Source of the DNA: Bacteroidales bacterium
GTDB taxonomy: Bacteria; Bacteroidota; Bacteroidia; Bacteroidales; P3
DNA: 35,748 nt
Assembly (NCBI GenBank): GCA_017524785.1
Contig: JAFXUY010000036.1
Span: forward strand, 1 to 35,748
Direction of reading: 5' to 3'
Shown here: in pieces, positions 22,616 to 30,090 of the stretch
How positions within the stretch are numbered: position 1 is the stretch's first letter
How the letters are laid out: the number at the start of each line of letters is the position of its first letter
The notes under the pieces: model-generated
Database searches by the model: none
Seen by the model: only the letters and a program-made list of their open reading frames with translations
Told to the model about the DNA's origin: nothing
Program-made: the position numbers and the translations under genes

Positions 22616-24438
22616 AACCTATCATCCGCATATTTCGATACCTGAGGTATTTCCCTGGCCAGATTGCCCTCAATGTGCTGTTCAACGTGCTGCACATCAT
22701 CTTCAACCTAGGTTCGTATGTGATGATAGTGCCCTTCGTTGAGCTGCTGTTCGGCAGTGGCGATGCGAGTGGGGCGGAGCCAGCATTCGGTCTAAGCCAG
22801 CGCGAGCTTACCGACTGGGCTTTCTGGCACTTGCACCAGTACCAAGCTACATGGGGCCTTTGGCGTTGTCTGCTGGTAATTGCCGGAGGCTACCTGGCCT
22901 TCTCGCTGCTGAGCAATCTATTTCGCTATCTTGCTATGTTCTTCCTTGCCGCCATACGTAACGGTCTGGTGGAGCATCTGCGCAACGACCTCTACCACAA
23001 GGTGACGATACTGCCGGTGTCGTACTTCAACCGCAAGCGTCGCGGCGACCTTATCAGCCGTCTTTCGAACGACCTGCTCGATGTGGAATGGAGTGTCTTC
23101 AGTACGTTGCAGATGCTTGTTAAAGACCCCATAAACGCCATAGTCTTCAGTGCCACGTTGCTTTTCGTATCGTGGCGCCTGTTTGTGCTGTTCCTCGTGG
23201 TGCTGCCTGGCGGCGTATGGCTTATCGCCAGGATAGGACGTAGCCTGAAGCGCAACTCGCAGAAAGGTCAGGCCAAGCTTGGTCGACTCTTCGCTGTGCT
23301 CGAGGAAGCTGTGGCGTCGCTTCGTGCAGTGAAAGCTTTTGGCCGTGAAGAGGCTATGGACGACAGGTTTGCGCATGCCAACGAAGACTACACGCGCACT
23401 ATGGTGCGCGTGGCGCGCCGTCGCGAACTATCGGCCCCGCTCTCCGAAGTGTTGGGAACATTGGCGTTGGTGATAATACTCATCGTCGGCGGCTGGCAGG
23501 TAATCGATGGTATTATAGCGCCGTCGGTGTTCATCTTCTTCGTCATCATCTTTGCCCGTCTCATTCCGCCAATACAGGCAATAGTGCGGGCCTACAACAA
23601 CCTGCAGAAAGGCTCGGCTTCGGCAGCTCGTTTCCTGGAAGTGCTTGATGCCGACGAGGTGATATTCGAGAAGCCCGATGCCTTGTGGCTGCCGCCTTTC
23701 GAGCACGAGATAGCGCTCCACGGCGTGGGGTTCCGCTATGGCGAGGGCGACGATACCGAGGTTTTGAAGCATATAGACCTAGTCATCCCCAAAGGCAAGA
23801 CGGTGGCCATCGTCGGACCGTCGGGGGCTGGCAAGAGTACCATGGTCGACCTCTTGCCGCGCTTCTATGACCCTACTTCGGGGTATATCACCGTCGACGG
23901 GCACCGCATTGTAGACCTTAACATCAACTCGCTGCGGTCGCAGTTCGGCCTTGTCAGCCAGAACTGCATCCTCTTCAACGACACTGTGGCCAACAACATT
24001 GCCTTCGGTTCGACCGACTACACGATGGACGACATACGCCGTGCAGCGCATGTGGCCAATGCCGACGAGTTTATCAGTGCCCTGCCGCAAGGCTACGACA
24101 CTCCGATAGGCGACAGGGGCCTTAACCTCAGTGGTGGCCAGCGCCAGAGGTTGAGTATAGCCCGTGCGGTGTTGCGCAACACACCCATACTCATCCTTGA
24201 CGAGGCTACGTCGGCTCTCGATTCGGAATCCGAGGTTGCCGTGCAGCATGGCCTCGATGCATTGATGCGGGGACGCACCTCGATAGTCATTGCCCACCGC
24301 CTCTCGACCATACGGCATGCCGATACTATTGTGGTGCTCGATCATGGCCGTATTGTGGAGCAAGGCACCCACGAAGAGCTTTTGGCACATGATGGACTGT
24401 ATAAAAAGCTGGTTGATATGCAGTCGTTTATAAAATAA
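22612..24438 (+). CDS. MsbA-like ABC exporter (fused permease-ATPase)
   Basis: A 608-residue half-transporter. The N-terminal ~330 residues hold a six-helix membrane domain, including NVLFNVLHIIFNLGSYVMIV and LALVIILIVGGWQVIDGII. The ATPase domain has Walker A GPSGAGKST (402-410), the signature LSGGQRQR (506-513), Walker B ILILDEATSALD (Asp530, Glu531) and the H-loop IVIAHRLSTI. Such homodimers flip lipid A-linked core or other lipids and drugs across the inner membrane; MsbA is the most likely role in Bacteroidota, but substrate cannot be read from sequence. The ATG at 22612 overlaps the upstream stop. It is the last gene of the sufC-sufD unit. Confidence 0.9.
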   Translation: MKPIIRIFRYLRYFPGQIALNVLFNVLHIIFNLGSYVMIVPFVELLFGSGDASGAEPAFGLSQRELTDWAFWHLHQYQATWGLWRCLLVIAGGYLAFSLLSNLFRYLAMFFLAAIRNGLVEHLRNDLYHKVTILPVSYFNRKRRGDLISRLSNDLLDVEWSVFSTLQMLVKDPINAIVFSATLLFVSWRLFVLFLVVLPGGVWLIARIGRSLKRNSQKGQAKLGRLFAVLEEAVASLRAVKAFGREEAMDDRFAHANEDYTRTMVRVARRRELSAPLSEVLGTLALVIILIVGGWQVIDGIIAPSVFIFFVIIFARLIPPIQAIVRAYNNLQKGSASAARFLEVLDADEVIFEKPDALWLPPFEHEIALHGVGFRYGEGDDTEVLKHIDLVIPKGKTVAIVGPSGAGKSTMVDLLPRFYDPTSGYITVDGHRIVDLNINSLRSQFGLVSQNCILFNDTVANNIAFGSTDYTMDDIRRAAHVANADEFISALPQGYDTPIGDRGLNLSGGQRQRLSIARAVLRNTPILILDEATSALDSESEVAVQHGLDALMRGRTSIVIAHRLSTIRHADTIVVLDHGRIVEQGTHEELLAHDGLYKKLVDMQSFIK

Positions 24439-24439
24439 A

Positions 24440-24471
24440 TTTGGTCACCTCGCAAAAAGTTAGTAATTTTG
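24440..24471 (+). promoter_or_regulatory. Promoter of the tRNA-Val gene
   Basis: TTTG (24440-24443), 20 bases, TAATTTTG (24464-24471), 11 bases before the mature tRNA. Confidence 0.8.
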
Positions 24472-24482
24472 CACTTCAATTC

Positions 24483-24557
24483 GGGAGTATAGCTCAGCTG
24501 GTTCAGAGCGCCTGCCTTACAAGCAGGAGGTCACTGGTTCGATCCCTGTTACTCCCA
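24483..24557 (+). tRNA. tRNA-Val (anticodon TAC)
   Basis: A 75-base cloverleaf. Acceptor GGGAGTA pairs with TACTCCC; the D-arm is AGCTCAGCTGG-like; the anticodon stem CCTGC/GCAGG carries loop CTTACAA with anticodon TAC at 24518-24520, reading GTA/GTG valine codons; the T-arm GGTTCGATCCC is present. No CCA is encoded at the end (the discriminator A is followed by CAA). Confidence 0.95.
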
Positions 24558-24560
24558 CAA

Positions 24561-24586
24561 AAGCCTTCCATCGGGAAGGCTTTTTT
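24561..24586 (+). terminator. Rho-independent terminator of tRNA-Val
   Basis: AAGCCTTCC, 4-base loop, GGAAGGCTT and a T-run directly after the tRNA. Confidence 0.85.
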
Positions 24587-24608
24587 ACATTATTTAAGAA
24601 TTATATTC

Positions 24609-24639
24609 ATTGCCAAGCCACTGAATAGTTGTATCTTTG
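24609..24639 (+). promoter_or_regulatory. Promoter for the acidic lipoprotein gene
   Basis: ATTG (24609-24612), 19 bases, TATCTTTG (24632-24639). One mismatch in the -33. Confidence 0.75.
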
Positions 24640-24689
24640 CAAAACATAAAGATAAAGAAAATTAACGTATAACCTTAAAAAACAGTAAA

Positions 24690-25130
24690 ATGAAGAAAGT
24701 TTTATCATTCTTTGGCTGCGCCCTTTTCGTCGCCGCCATGACTATCAGCTGCGCCAGCAAGAACGCTGAAGAGGCTGTTGTTGAAGAAGAAGCCGTTGTC
24801 GAAGAGGTCGCCGAAGAGGCTGCCCCCGCCGAGGCTGCTGCCACCTGCGACATGGACCGTCAGGCTATGCTCGACGCTGCCGCCGAGGCTGGCCGTGCCA
24901 AATGCAACTGCTACAAGACCGACGCCGCCAGCGTCGAGGCTTGCATCAAGAGCATTCTCGCCCAGAGCTACGCTGCCTATCAGGACAACGACGAGTTCAA
25001 GGCCGCTATGGAAGCCGAGTACCAGAGCTGCGTGAAGGAGAAAGTCTCCGCCGCTGCCAAGGATGCCGCCAACAAGGGTATCAACGAAGGCGCCAAGGCT
25101 CTGTCCAACGCCCTCAACAAGAAGAACTAA
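24690..25130 (+). CDS. Acidic low-complexity lipoprotein
   Basis: A 146-residue lipoprotein (MTISC, Cys21). A Glu/Val/Ala run follows (residues ~26-50, repeats of EEAVVEE). The helical C-terminal half has six Cys in pairs (CNCYK, CIKSI, CVKEK) and ends AAAKDAANKGINEGAKALSN. No enzymatic family is recognised. The acidic linker after the lipid anchor resembles the protein encoded at 26827-27210, though the rest differs, so this locus holds at least two envelope proteins built on a similar plan. Own promoter and terminator. Confidence 0.75.
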   Translation: MKKVLSFFGCALFVAAMTISCASKNAEEAVVEEEAVVEEVAEEAAPAEAAATCDMDRQAMLDAAAEAGRAKCNCYKTDAASVEACIKSILAQSYAAYQDNDEFKAAMEAEYQSCVKEKVSAAAKDAANKGINEGAKALSNALNKKN

Positions 25131-25151
25131 TTAAGTCTTCAATCAATTATG

Positions 25152-25188
25152 AAAGGCTGGTCTAGCCAAGGACCAGCCTTTCTTTTTT
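25152..25188 (+). terminator. Rho-independent terminator after the acidic lipoprotein
   Basis: AAAGGCTGGTC/GACCAGCCTTT, perfect 11-bp stem, 8-base loop, followed by CTTTTTT. Confidence 0.9.
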
Positions 25189-25195
25189 ACCACAC

Positions 25196-25585
25196 ATGAA
25201 CAAAAGAAATCATATCCTGTCGTTAGCCATGGTGGCGATGCTGGTTGTCGCCGGCTGTGGTGGCAAGCGTTTGCCGGAGGGAGTGCTAGACCATGACAAG
25301 ATGGTCGACTTCCTCACCGATGCCTACTTGCTCGAGAGCTACTATGCTGTCGAGACCAACTATAACTTCGACTCCATATCGCCTGATTTTGTGCGCGCCT
25401 ATGACGACATTTTGGAGCGCCATGGCATTACCCGCGACGAGGTGGAGACTAGTCTCGACTATTATTCACATAATCCCGAGCTATACAATGCCATAAGCAG
25501 GGAGGTGGAGGCCAGGATAGATGAGAAAACCACAGAGTCGAAGTCTTCCGACCCTGTGGCTATAGAGCTTGCACCTGCCGAGTAG
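25196..25585 (+). CDS. DUF4296 family lipoprotein
   Basis: A 129-residue lipoprotein (VVAGC, Cys21) with the DUF4296 outline: LDHDKMVDFLTDAYLLESYY near the N-terminus, a short spacer, and YDDILERHGITRDEVETSLDYYSHNPELYNAI. The family is Bacteroidota-specific and its function is unknown. It begins 8 bases after the T-run of the upstream terminator and has no obvious promoter of its own; read-through or a promoter within the terminator region would be needed. Confidence 0.85.
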   Translation: MNKRNHILSLAMVAMLVVAGCGGKRLPEGVLDHDKMVDFLTDAYLLESYYAVETNYNFDSISPDFVRAYDDILERHGITRDEVETSLDYYSHNPELYNAISREVEARIDEKTTESKSSDPVAIELAPAE

Positions 25586-25601
25586 GCAAGAGTGCGGCGA
25601 A

Positions 25602-26258
25602 CTAGCGATAGTTCACTTTTAGATTACCGAAAGAAACAATCAGTTGTCGTGTCTCGGCCGAATCGACGTCCAGTACCTCGCGGTTGAGCCAACTGGCATA
25701 GTCGAACATTGTGGCTATGACTCGCGCCGTGAGCAGTTCCTCCTCACGTTTGTATTCGAGCACCGATATTGTGACATTCAGGGGCCACCAGTCAGAGGTC
25801 AGTGTGCCGTCTGGTGAATGCAGAGGTTCTCCCTCGTAGTAGTACACGTTGCCACATTGGTTATCGCCCGTCAAGCGTCCGGGTACGCTGTAGCTTGTGC
25901 CCTCCGGGTGGTTTATAATCATGTGAGCCGAGTGGTTGCCCTCTTCGAGTAGCATGCGCATAGTCACGCGTGGGAGTTGAGCCCCAGGGGCGTGGGCGAT
26001 GATGTCGACCCAACGGTAGGTTGACAGAGGGTCGCTGTCGTCGAGGTAAGCCTCGTAGTTGAGCGTTCCCCAGCGTTCGTCGCCGAACATCACCACGAGT
26101 GTGTCGCTGATGGCGATACCTGTCGAGTCGTCCCAACGGTCGTCGTGGGTGTCTGGTGGCGGAGGGGGCGGGGGGTCGTCACCGCAGGCTGTGAACAGCG
26201 TGCTGCCTGCCACCAGGGCTACAATTGCGAAGAGTGCTATCTGTTTCAGGTCTTTCAT
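25602..26258 (-). CDS. Hypothetical lipoprotein with a proline tract
   Basis: A 218-residue lipoprotein with lipobox FTAC (Cys25) after the start at ATG 26258; a longer frame adds seven residues that do not improve the signal. A run of seven Pro follows directly, probably an extended spacer from the membrane. The mature part is beta-rich (SDTLVVMFGDERWGTLNYEAYLDD...) and reminiscent of small Bacteroidales surface lipoproteins of unknown function, but I cannot name the family. It is convergent with the DUF4296 gene and next to other small lipoproteins. Confidence 0.65.
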   Translation of the reverse strand: MKDLKQIALFAIVALVAGSTLFTACGDDPPPPPPPDTHDDRWDDSTGIAISDTLVVMFGDERWGTLNYEAYLDDSDPLSTYRWVDIIAHAPGAQLPRVTMRMLLEEGNHSAHMIINHPEGTSYSVPGRLTGDNQCGNVYYYEGEPLHSPDGTLTSDWWPLNVTISVLEYKREEELLTARVIATMFDYASWLNREVLDVDSAETRQLIVSFGNLKVNYR

Positions 26259-26298
26259 ATGAAAAATATTACAATACATTAACGCACAAATGGCTGTT

Positions 26299-26763
26299 TT
26301 ATTGTGCGTCGCCGGTATTATTATCTTGTGGAACGGGAATTGCTATTCTGTTGGGCAACATTAGTGGTACATAAGCCAGCCATTTGCCATCTTCTTTTAC
26401 TAATGTCAGTGTACCCTGTGTCGCACCGAGTGGTGTTGTTTTTGTGTATCCCACGTAGGCGGTGTCGTCCATTAAAAGAATAGTGTCGATGGTGGCTGTT
26501 GCAGGCACGCTTATGGCCAGGAAAGTTGAGTCCACATGTGGCAAAATATTGTCTTTTATGAATGGCAATGTCACCTCTCGGGTGTCCTTCGATGCATAAG
26601 GTACAGCCTCGTCAATCTTGTAGTTGCTTGTGGCTATGATGTAGTTGTAGGCTGTCTGGCAGATCGTTTCTTCCTCGGCGTTCTTGGCCACCTTGCAGGT
26701 GTCGCATCCGCAGCCGACAAGCATAATTATCGCCAGAAGAATAGAAAGATGTCGATGTTTCAT
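26299..26763 (-). CDS. Small lipoprotein, DUF4878-like
   Basis: A 154-residue lipoprotein: MKHRHLSILLAIIMLVGCGC gives a lipobox LVGC with Cys18. The rest has a cystatin/NTF2-like outline seen in DUF4878 proteins: an N-terminal helix (ICQTAYNYIIATSNYKIDEA) and then beta strands with TIDTILLMDDTAYVGYTKTT and GTLTLVKEDGKWLAYVPL. The assignment is tentative. The start at 26763 follows a hairpin that ends the upstream gene's transcript. The upstream extension to 26820 crosses that hairpin and is rejected. Confidence 0.6.
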   Translation of the reverse strand: MKHRHLSILLAIIMLVGCGCDTCKVAKNAEEETICQTAYNYIIATSNYKIDEAVPYASKDTREVTLPFIKDNILPHVDSTFLAISVPATATIDTILLMDDTAYVGYTKTTPLGATQGTLTLVKEDGKWLAYVPLMLPNRIAIPVPQDNNTGDAQ

Positions 26764-26776
26764 AGGTCTAAACAAT

Positions 26777-26802
26777 GCAGCCCGAACTTGCGCTCGGGCT
26801 GC
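26777..26802 (-). terminator. Hairpin between two lipoprotein genes
   Basis: GCAGCCCGA/TCGGGCTGC, 9-bp perfect stem with an 8-base loop, downstream of the 26827-27210 gene on the minus strand; the T content after the stem is modest, so termination may be partial. Confidence 0.5.
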
Positions 26803-26826
26803 AAATGCTGGTTGTAACAAGAGGTT

Positions 26827-27210
26827 TTAGTTCTTCTTGGCAGCACCAAAGGTAGCAGTGCCCTTGTCGGTGGTGACAGTGGCTTTGCTGGCGTCAACCT
26901 TGGCCTCGCCGTCTTTGGTGGAGACGGTGGCACCGGCCTTACCGAAAGTGGCGGTGCCCTTGTCGGTGGTGACGGTGGCCTTGCTGGCGTCAACCTTCAC
27001 TTCGGTCTTCTGAGCTTTCTTGGCGGGCTCTTTCTTGGCGGGCTCCTCGGCAACGGGCTCTTCCTCGACGATGGTGTCAACAACCTCTTCGACGGTCACT
27101 TCCTCGATGGGGGTGGTGTCGATAGCCTCCTCGGCGGGAGCGTTCTTGCAAGCCACAGCGAGAGCCATGCCCAGAACTGCGATAGCTAAAACCTTAACAG
27201 TCTTTTTCAT
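26827..27210 (-). CDS. Repetitive low-complexity lipoprotein
   Basis: A 127-residue lipoprotein (VAC, Cys21) with an acidic Glu/Val segment, then AKKEPAKKAQK, then a near-perfect internal duplication of KVDASKATVTTDKGTATFG separated by a related unit (KAGATVSTKDGEA). The two coding copies are 26846-26901 and 26942-26997 (56 bases each, about seven differences). The pattern of ~10-12-residue beta repeats could form a small solenoid or elongated stalk. No family recognised. A hairpin follows the stop. Confidence 0.7.
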   Translation of the reverse strand: MKKTVKVLAIAVLGMALAVACKNAPAEEAIDTTPIEEVTVEEVVDTIVEEEPVAEEPAKKEPAKKAQKTEVKVDASKATVTTDKGTATFGKAGATVSTKDGEAKVDASKATVTTDKGTATFGAAKKN

Positions 27211-27241
27211 GATATTAATTGATTAGATTAATGTTGTACAA

Positions 27242-28054
27242 TTAGCGGCGGGCAATCATACCAGCGGCGGGGAGGAGATTGCATTTGGCGGAGGTCAGGG
27301 TCTGGTTGGTAACCTTGATGGTGAGGTCGCGGCTAGTGGCGGCATCCCAGGTGCTACCATCAAGGACATCATGCACGTGGCCCATGGTGGCGTTGGCAAT
27401 GCAGCTGATGGTCAGTGCGGTGGCATCGAACTCGCTGATGTTGAGGGTCATGGTCTTGTCCCACCAGTCACCGGCGATAACCTCGGAACCATCCTGGTAG
27501 GTGAGCTGGATGAAGTCGTTATCGTCGCTCTCAAAGTACCAAATCTGGGGGCCGTCGAAGGAGACGTCGCTGGCAACGGTGGAGCTGCCCTGGAAGGTAC
27601 CGGCGGCGAGAGCGCCATCAGCAGCATACTGGAGGATGAACTGAGGATAAGCGGTAGAGGTGGTCTGGCCGCAGGCAAGCAGAAGAGCCGAGCCGGAAAC
27701 AACCTGGCCGTTGATGTAGCCAGCTTCCCAGGTGTTGGTGCCGAAGGTGACCTTCACACCAGCCTCGGGAGCAAAGTTGGCGGTGTAGGTGGCGTCGCCG
27801 GTGACGGTGACGATGCGGGGATTGTTGGTGCTACCATCTTCCCAGTTGACAAAGGTGTAGCCAGCATTGGCAACAGCTTCGAGGGTGATGCTGCTGTTCA
27901 CCTCATACTCGCCGCCGCCGGTCACGGTGCCCATGGTGGCGTCGTTGGCATTAACGGTGATGGTGTACATCTCAACATCGTTCTTTTCTCCGCAGGCAAC
28001 CATCATGCTGCCGGCGATCAGGGCAATGCCCATGAGTTTGAAAATGTTTTTCAT
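27242..28054 (-). CDS. Lipoprotein with a divergent InlB B-repeat
   Basis: A 270-residue lipoprotein (MVAC, Cys21). Residues ~28-95 contain one divergent InlB B-repeat (MYTITVNANDATMGTVTGGG, LEAVANAGYTFVNWEDGST, VTGDATYTANF), the same type of repeat found at the C-terminus of the island adhesin. The remainder is a Bacteroidales-type beta domain (WEAGYINGQVVSGSALLLACG and onward) of unknown function. A minus-strand -7 box, TACTTTTG (complement of 28102-28109), lies upstream. Codon use is host-like, so it is not obviously part of the island. Confidence 0.78.
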   Translation of the reverse strand: MKNIFKLMGIALIAGSMMVACGEKNDVEMYTITVNANDATMGTVTGGGEYEVNSSITLEAVANAGYTFVNWEDGSTNNPRIVTVTGDATYTANFAPEAGVKVTFGTNTWEAGYINGQVVSGSALLLACGQTTSTAYPQFILQYAADGALAAGTFQGSSTVASDVSFDGPQIWYFESDDNDFIQLTYQDGSEVIAGDWWDKTMTLNISEFDATALTISCIANATMGHVHDVLDGSTWDAATSRDLTIKVTNQTLTSAKCNLLPAAGMIARR

Positions 28055-28101
28055 TGTTTTTGTTGTTTTTAAGGGTTAATATTTTCAATTCAAATCGAGT
28101 G

Positions 28102-28109
28102 CAAAAGTA
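28102..28109 (-). promoter_or_regulatory. -7 element for the InlB-repeat lipoprotein
   Basis: Complement TACTTTTG matches the -7 consensus; an imperfect -33 (TTTC) is found 20 bases upstream. Confidence 0.5.
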
Positions 28110-28198
28110 CGACATTTTTCTGATATGGAGAAAAAAATGTGCTTTTTTATATATTTTTATGGTTTCAATAGATATATCTAGGTTGTACCACGACCTGC

Positions 28199-29275
28199 CT
28201 ATTGTTTAACGTCTAGGGCGTCGCGAAGGCCACCTGCGAGGAGCATGAAGGCCAGGACGATGATCATGATGGCCAGGCCTGGCAGCAGGGCCAGGTAGGC
28301 GCTGTCGAGTAGCAGGTAGCCGTAGTTCTCCTTCACCATCATGCCCCACGACGGCATGGGGGGCTGCACGCCGATGCCGAGGAACGAGAGTCCTGCCTCG
28401 AGGAGTATTGCCGAGGCGAAGTTGGAGGCAGCCACCACGGTGACGGCGCCGACGATGTTGGGCAATATGTGGCGGAAGATGGTGCGGAAGGTGCTGAAGC
28501 CAAGGGCACGTGTAGCCTCGACATATTCTTTCTCTTTGATGCTGAGCACTTCGCCACGCACCACGCGGGCAATGTCGACCCACATCGTCAGTCCCACGGC
28601 GATGAATATCTGCCAGAAGCCTTTGCCGAGGGCGAAGGTGATGGCTATTACCAACAGTACTGTGGGGATAGACCATACGACGTTGATTAGCCACATTATC
28701 AAGTTGTCGACCCATCCGCCGCGGTAGGCGGCTATAGCGCCGAGGCTTACGCCGATAAGCAGAGCTATGGCTATGGCTATGAATCCCACCGACAGGCTCA
28801 CGCGAGAGCCTATCATCATCATGCTCAGCACGTCGCGCCCATAGGCATCGGTGCCGAGGACGAAGGTGCGGTTTTTTATTTCAGCCACACGGCTGCGCTC
28901 CACCGCCAGCGGTTCGCCGGCAATGGGTGTTGCATGCAGCATGTCGCCCTCGTAGTGGTAGTCGGAGATTGGAATGGCGGTATAGGGCAGTGCCGTGCCG
29001 CGCACCATGTTGCGATGCAGTGGCCCCGTGGCGTCAAGGCAGAGGAATGTTGCTCGGCTGCCGGGCTTGAGGGTCGCCAGTTCGAGGTACTGCTGGTTGC
29101 AGTAGGGTGTCGGGTCTGGGGTAATGAGGTAGCCGAGTATGGCTACCATGGCAAAGAGGCCTATCACCACCAGGCTGGCAACTGCCAGGGGGTTGCGCCT
29201 GAAGCGTCGCCATGCCATCTGGTCGAGGCTGGCACCGGCGAGGTCGGCAGCGGAGCGTTTCTTGAAGAGTTTCAT
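28199..29275 (-). CDS. ABC transporter inner-membrane permease, OppC/DppC family
   Basis: A 358-residue permease for peptide or nickel type ABC importers. An N-terminal helix (LAVASLVVIGLFAMVAILGYLI) is followed by a periplasmic insertion, then the binding-protein-dependent transport core: GTDAYGRDVLSMMMIGSRVSLSVG, several membrane segments, and the EAA-type cytoplasmic loop VEATRALGFSTFRTIFRHILPN. The OppB partner, the ATPases and the binding protein are not in this window, which is usual in Bacteroidota, where such permeases are scattered. Just upstream lies a tandem palindromic TCTAGA repeat. Confidence 0.9.
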   Translation of the reverse strand: MKLFKKRSAADLAGASLDQMAWRRFRRNPLAVASLVVIGLFAMVAILGYLITPDPTPYCNQQYLELATLKPGSRATFLCLDATGPLHRNMVRGTALPYTAIPISDYHYEGDMLHATPIAGEPLAVERSRVAEIKNRTFVLGTDAYGRDVLSMMMIGSRVSLSVGFIAIAIALLIGVSLGAIAAYRGGWVDNLIMWLINVVWSIPTVLLVIAITFALGKGFWQIFIAVGLTMWVDIARVVRGEVLSIKEKEYVEATRALGFSTFRTIFRHILPNIVGAVTVVAASNFASAILLEAGLSFLGIGVQPPMPSWGMMVKENYGYLLLDSAYLALLPGLAIMIIVLAFMLLAGGLRDALDVKQ

Positions 29276-29293
29276 TCTGTTTCTTCCCGGATT

Positions 29294-29336
29294 GTCTAGA
29301 ATTTCTAGATGTCTAGAATTTCTAGATTATCTAGAT
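29294..29336 (+). repeat. 17-bp tandem palindromic repeat with TCTAGA cores
   Basis: GTCTAGAATTTCTAGAT occurs twice, exactly in tandem (29294-29310, 29311-29327), followed by a partial third unit TATCTAGAT. Each unit is a near-palindrome. It fills the gap between the DUF59 gene stop and the OppC start. Confidence 0.8.
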
Positions 29337-29665
29337 TACATAAATCCCAGTTCCACTTTGATGTCGTCGGGAATCATGTCCATGCTCCACGGTGGGTCGA
29401 ACGTGAGTTCGACGTCGACGCTCTTCACGCCGCTGATGAAGCCCACCATCTGTTTCACCTCCATATACATATATTCGGCTTCGGGGCAGTCGGGAGCCGT
29501 CATGGTCATCAGAATCTTGACGTTTAGTTCGGGGTCCACATCCACCTTGTAGATAAGGCCAAGGTCGTAGATGTTGACGGGAATCTCCGGGTCGTAGATG
29601 TTCTTCAGGCAGTTTACGACGGCGCTTTTTATTGTCTCTTGGTTTGGTTCCATATCTTTAACCAT
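29336..29665 (-). CDS. SufT-like DUF59/MIP18 Fe-S assembly protein
   Basis: A 109-residue DUF59 protein: DPEIPVNIYDLGLIYKVDV is the family signature, followed by TMTAPDCPEAEYM with the conserved Cys60 and a C-terminal VELTFDPPWSMDMIPDD. SufT-type members help maturation of Fe-S proteins. It lies directly after sufE with a TAATG overlap (start 29665; a second ATG at 29653 is possible), so the two are probably one functional unit separate from sufC-sufD. Confidence 0.88.
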   Translation of the reverse strand: MVKDMEPNQETIKSAVVNCLKNIYDPEIPVNIYDLGLIYKVDVDPELNVKILMTMTAPDCPEAEYMYMEVKQMVGFISGVKSVDVELTFDPPWSMDMIPDDIKVELGFM

Positions 29666-30090
29666 TAACCGTTATCCTTTACTTTGTATGCCAGGGCATA
29701 CATCTTCATCTGTTTCACCATCGAGGTGAGGCCGTTGGAGCGGGTGGGGGAGAGGTGTTCCTTGAGGCCTATGGCGTCGATAAATGCCAGGTCGGCGTCG
29801 AGGATTTCCTGTGGGGTATGTCCGTCGAGGGCGCGGATAAGCAGGCTTATGATGCCGCGGGTTATCACAGCGTCGCTGTCGGCGCGGAAGAAGAGTCGTC
29901 CGTCGCGGTGTTCGCAGCTGAGCCATACACGGCTTTGGCAGCCGCGGATAAGGTTGTCCTCGGTCTTGTCACGCTCGTCTATCTGTGGGCATTCTTTGCC
30001 GAGGTCGATGAGGTAGGCGTAGCGGTCGAGCCATTCGTCGAAGTTGGCGAACTCGTCGATAATCTGCTGTTCTGTTTCTGCTATTGTCAT
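29665..30090 (-). CDS. sufE: Cysteine desulfuration protein SufE
   Basis: A 141-residue SufE-family protein, which accepts sulfur from the cysteine desulfurase SufS and passes it to the SufBC2D scaffold. The active Cys51 sits in NLIRGCQSRVWL, the diagnostic motif, and the ISLLIRALDGHTPQEILDAD segment is typical. It follows the LptF/G-like permease with a TAATG overlap (stop of that gene at 30090-30092). Confidence 0.93.
   Translation of the reverse strand: MTIAETEQQIIDEFANFDEWLDRYAYLIDLGKECPQIDERDKTEDNLIRGCQSRVWLSCEHRDGRLFFRADSDAVITRGIISLLIRALDGHTPQEILDADLAFIDAIGLKEHLSPTRSNGLTSMVKQMKMYALAYKVKDNG

Noticed and set aside
24483-24557. tRNA-Val as the integration target of the island
   Set aside because: The island ends about 6 kb away and no duplicated tRNA 3' end is present at either island edge.
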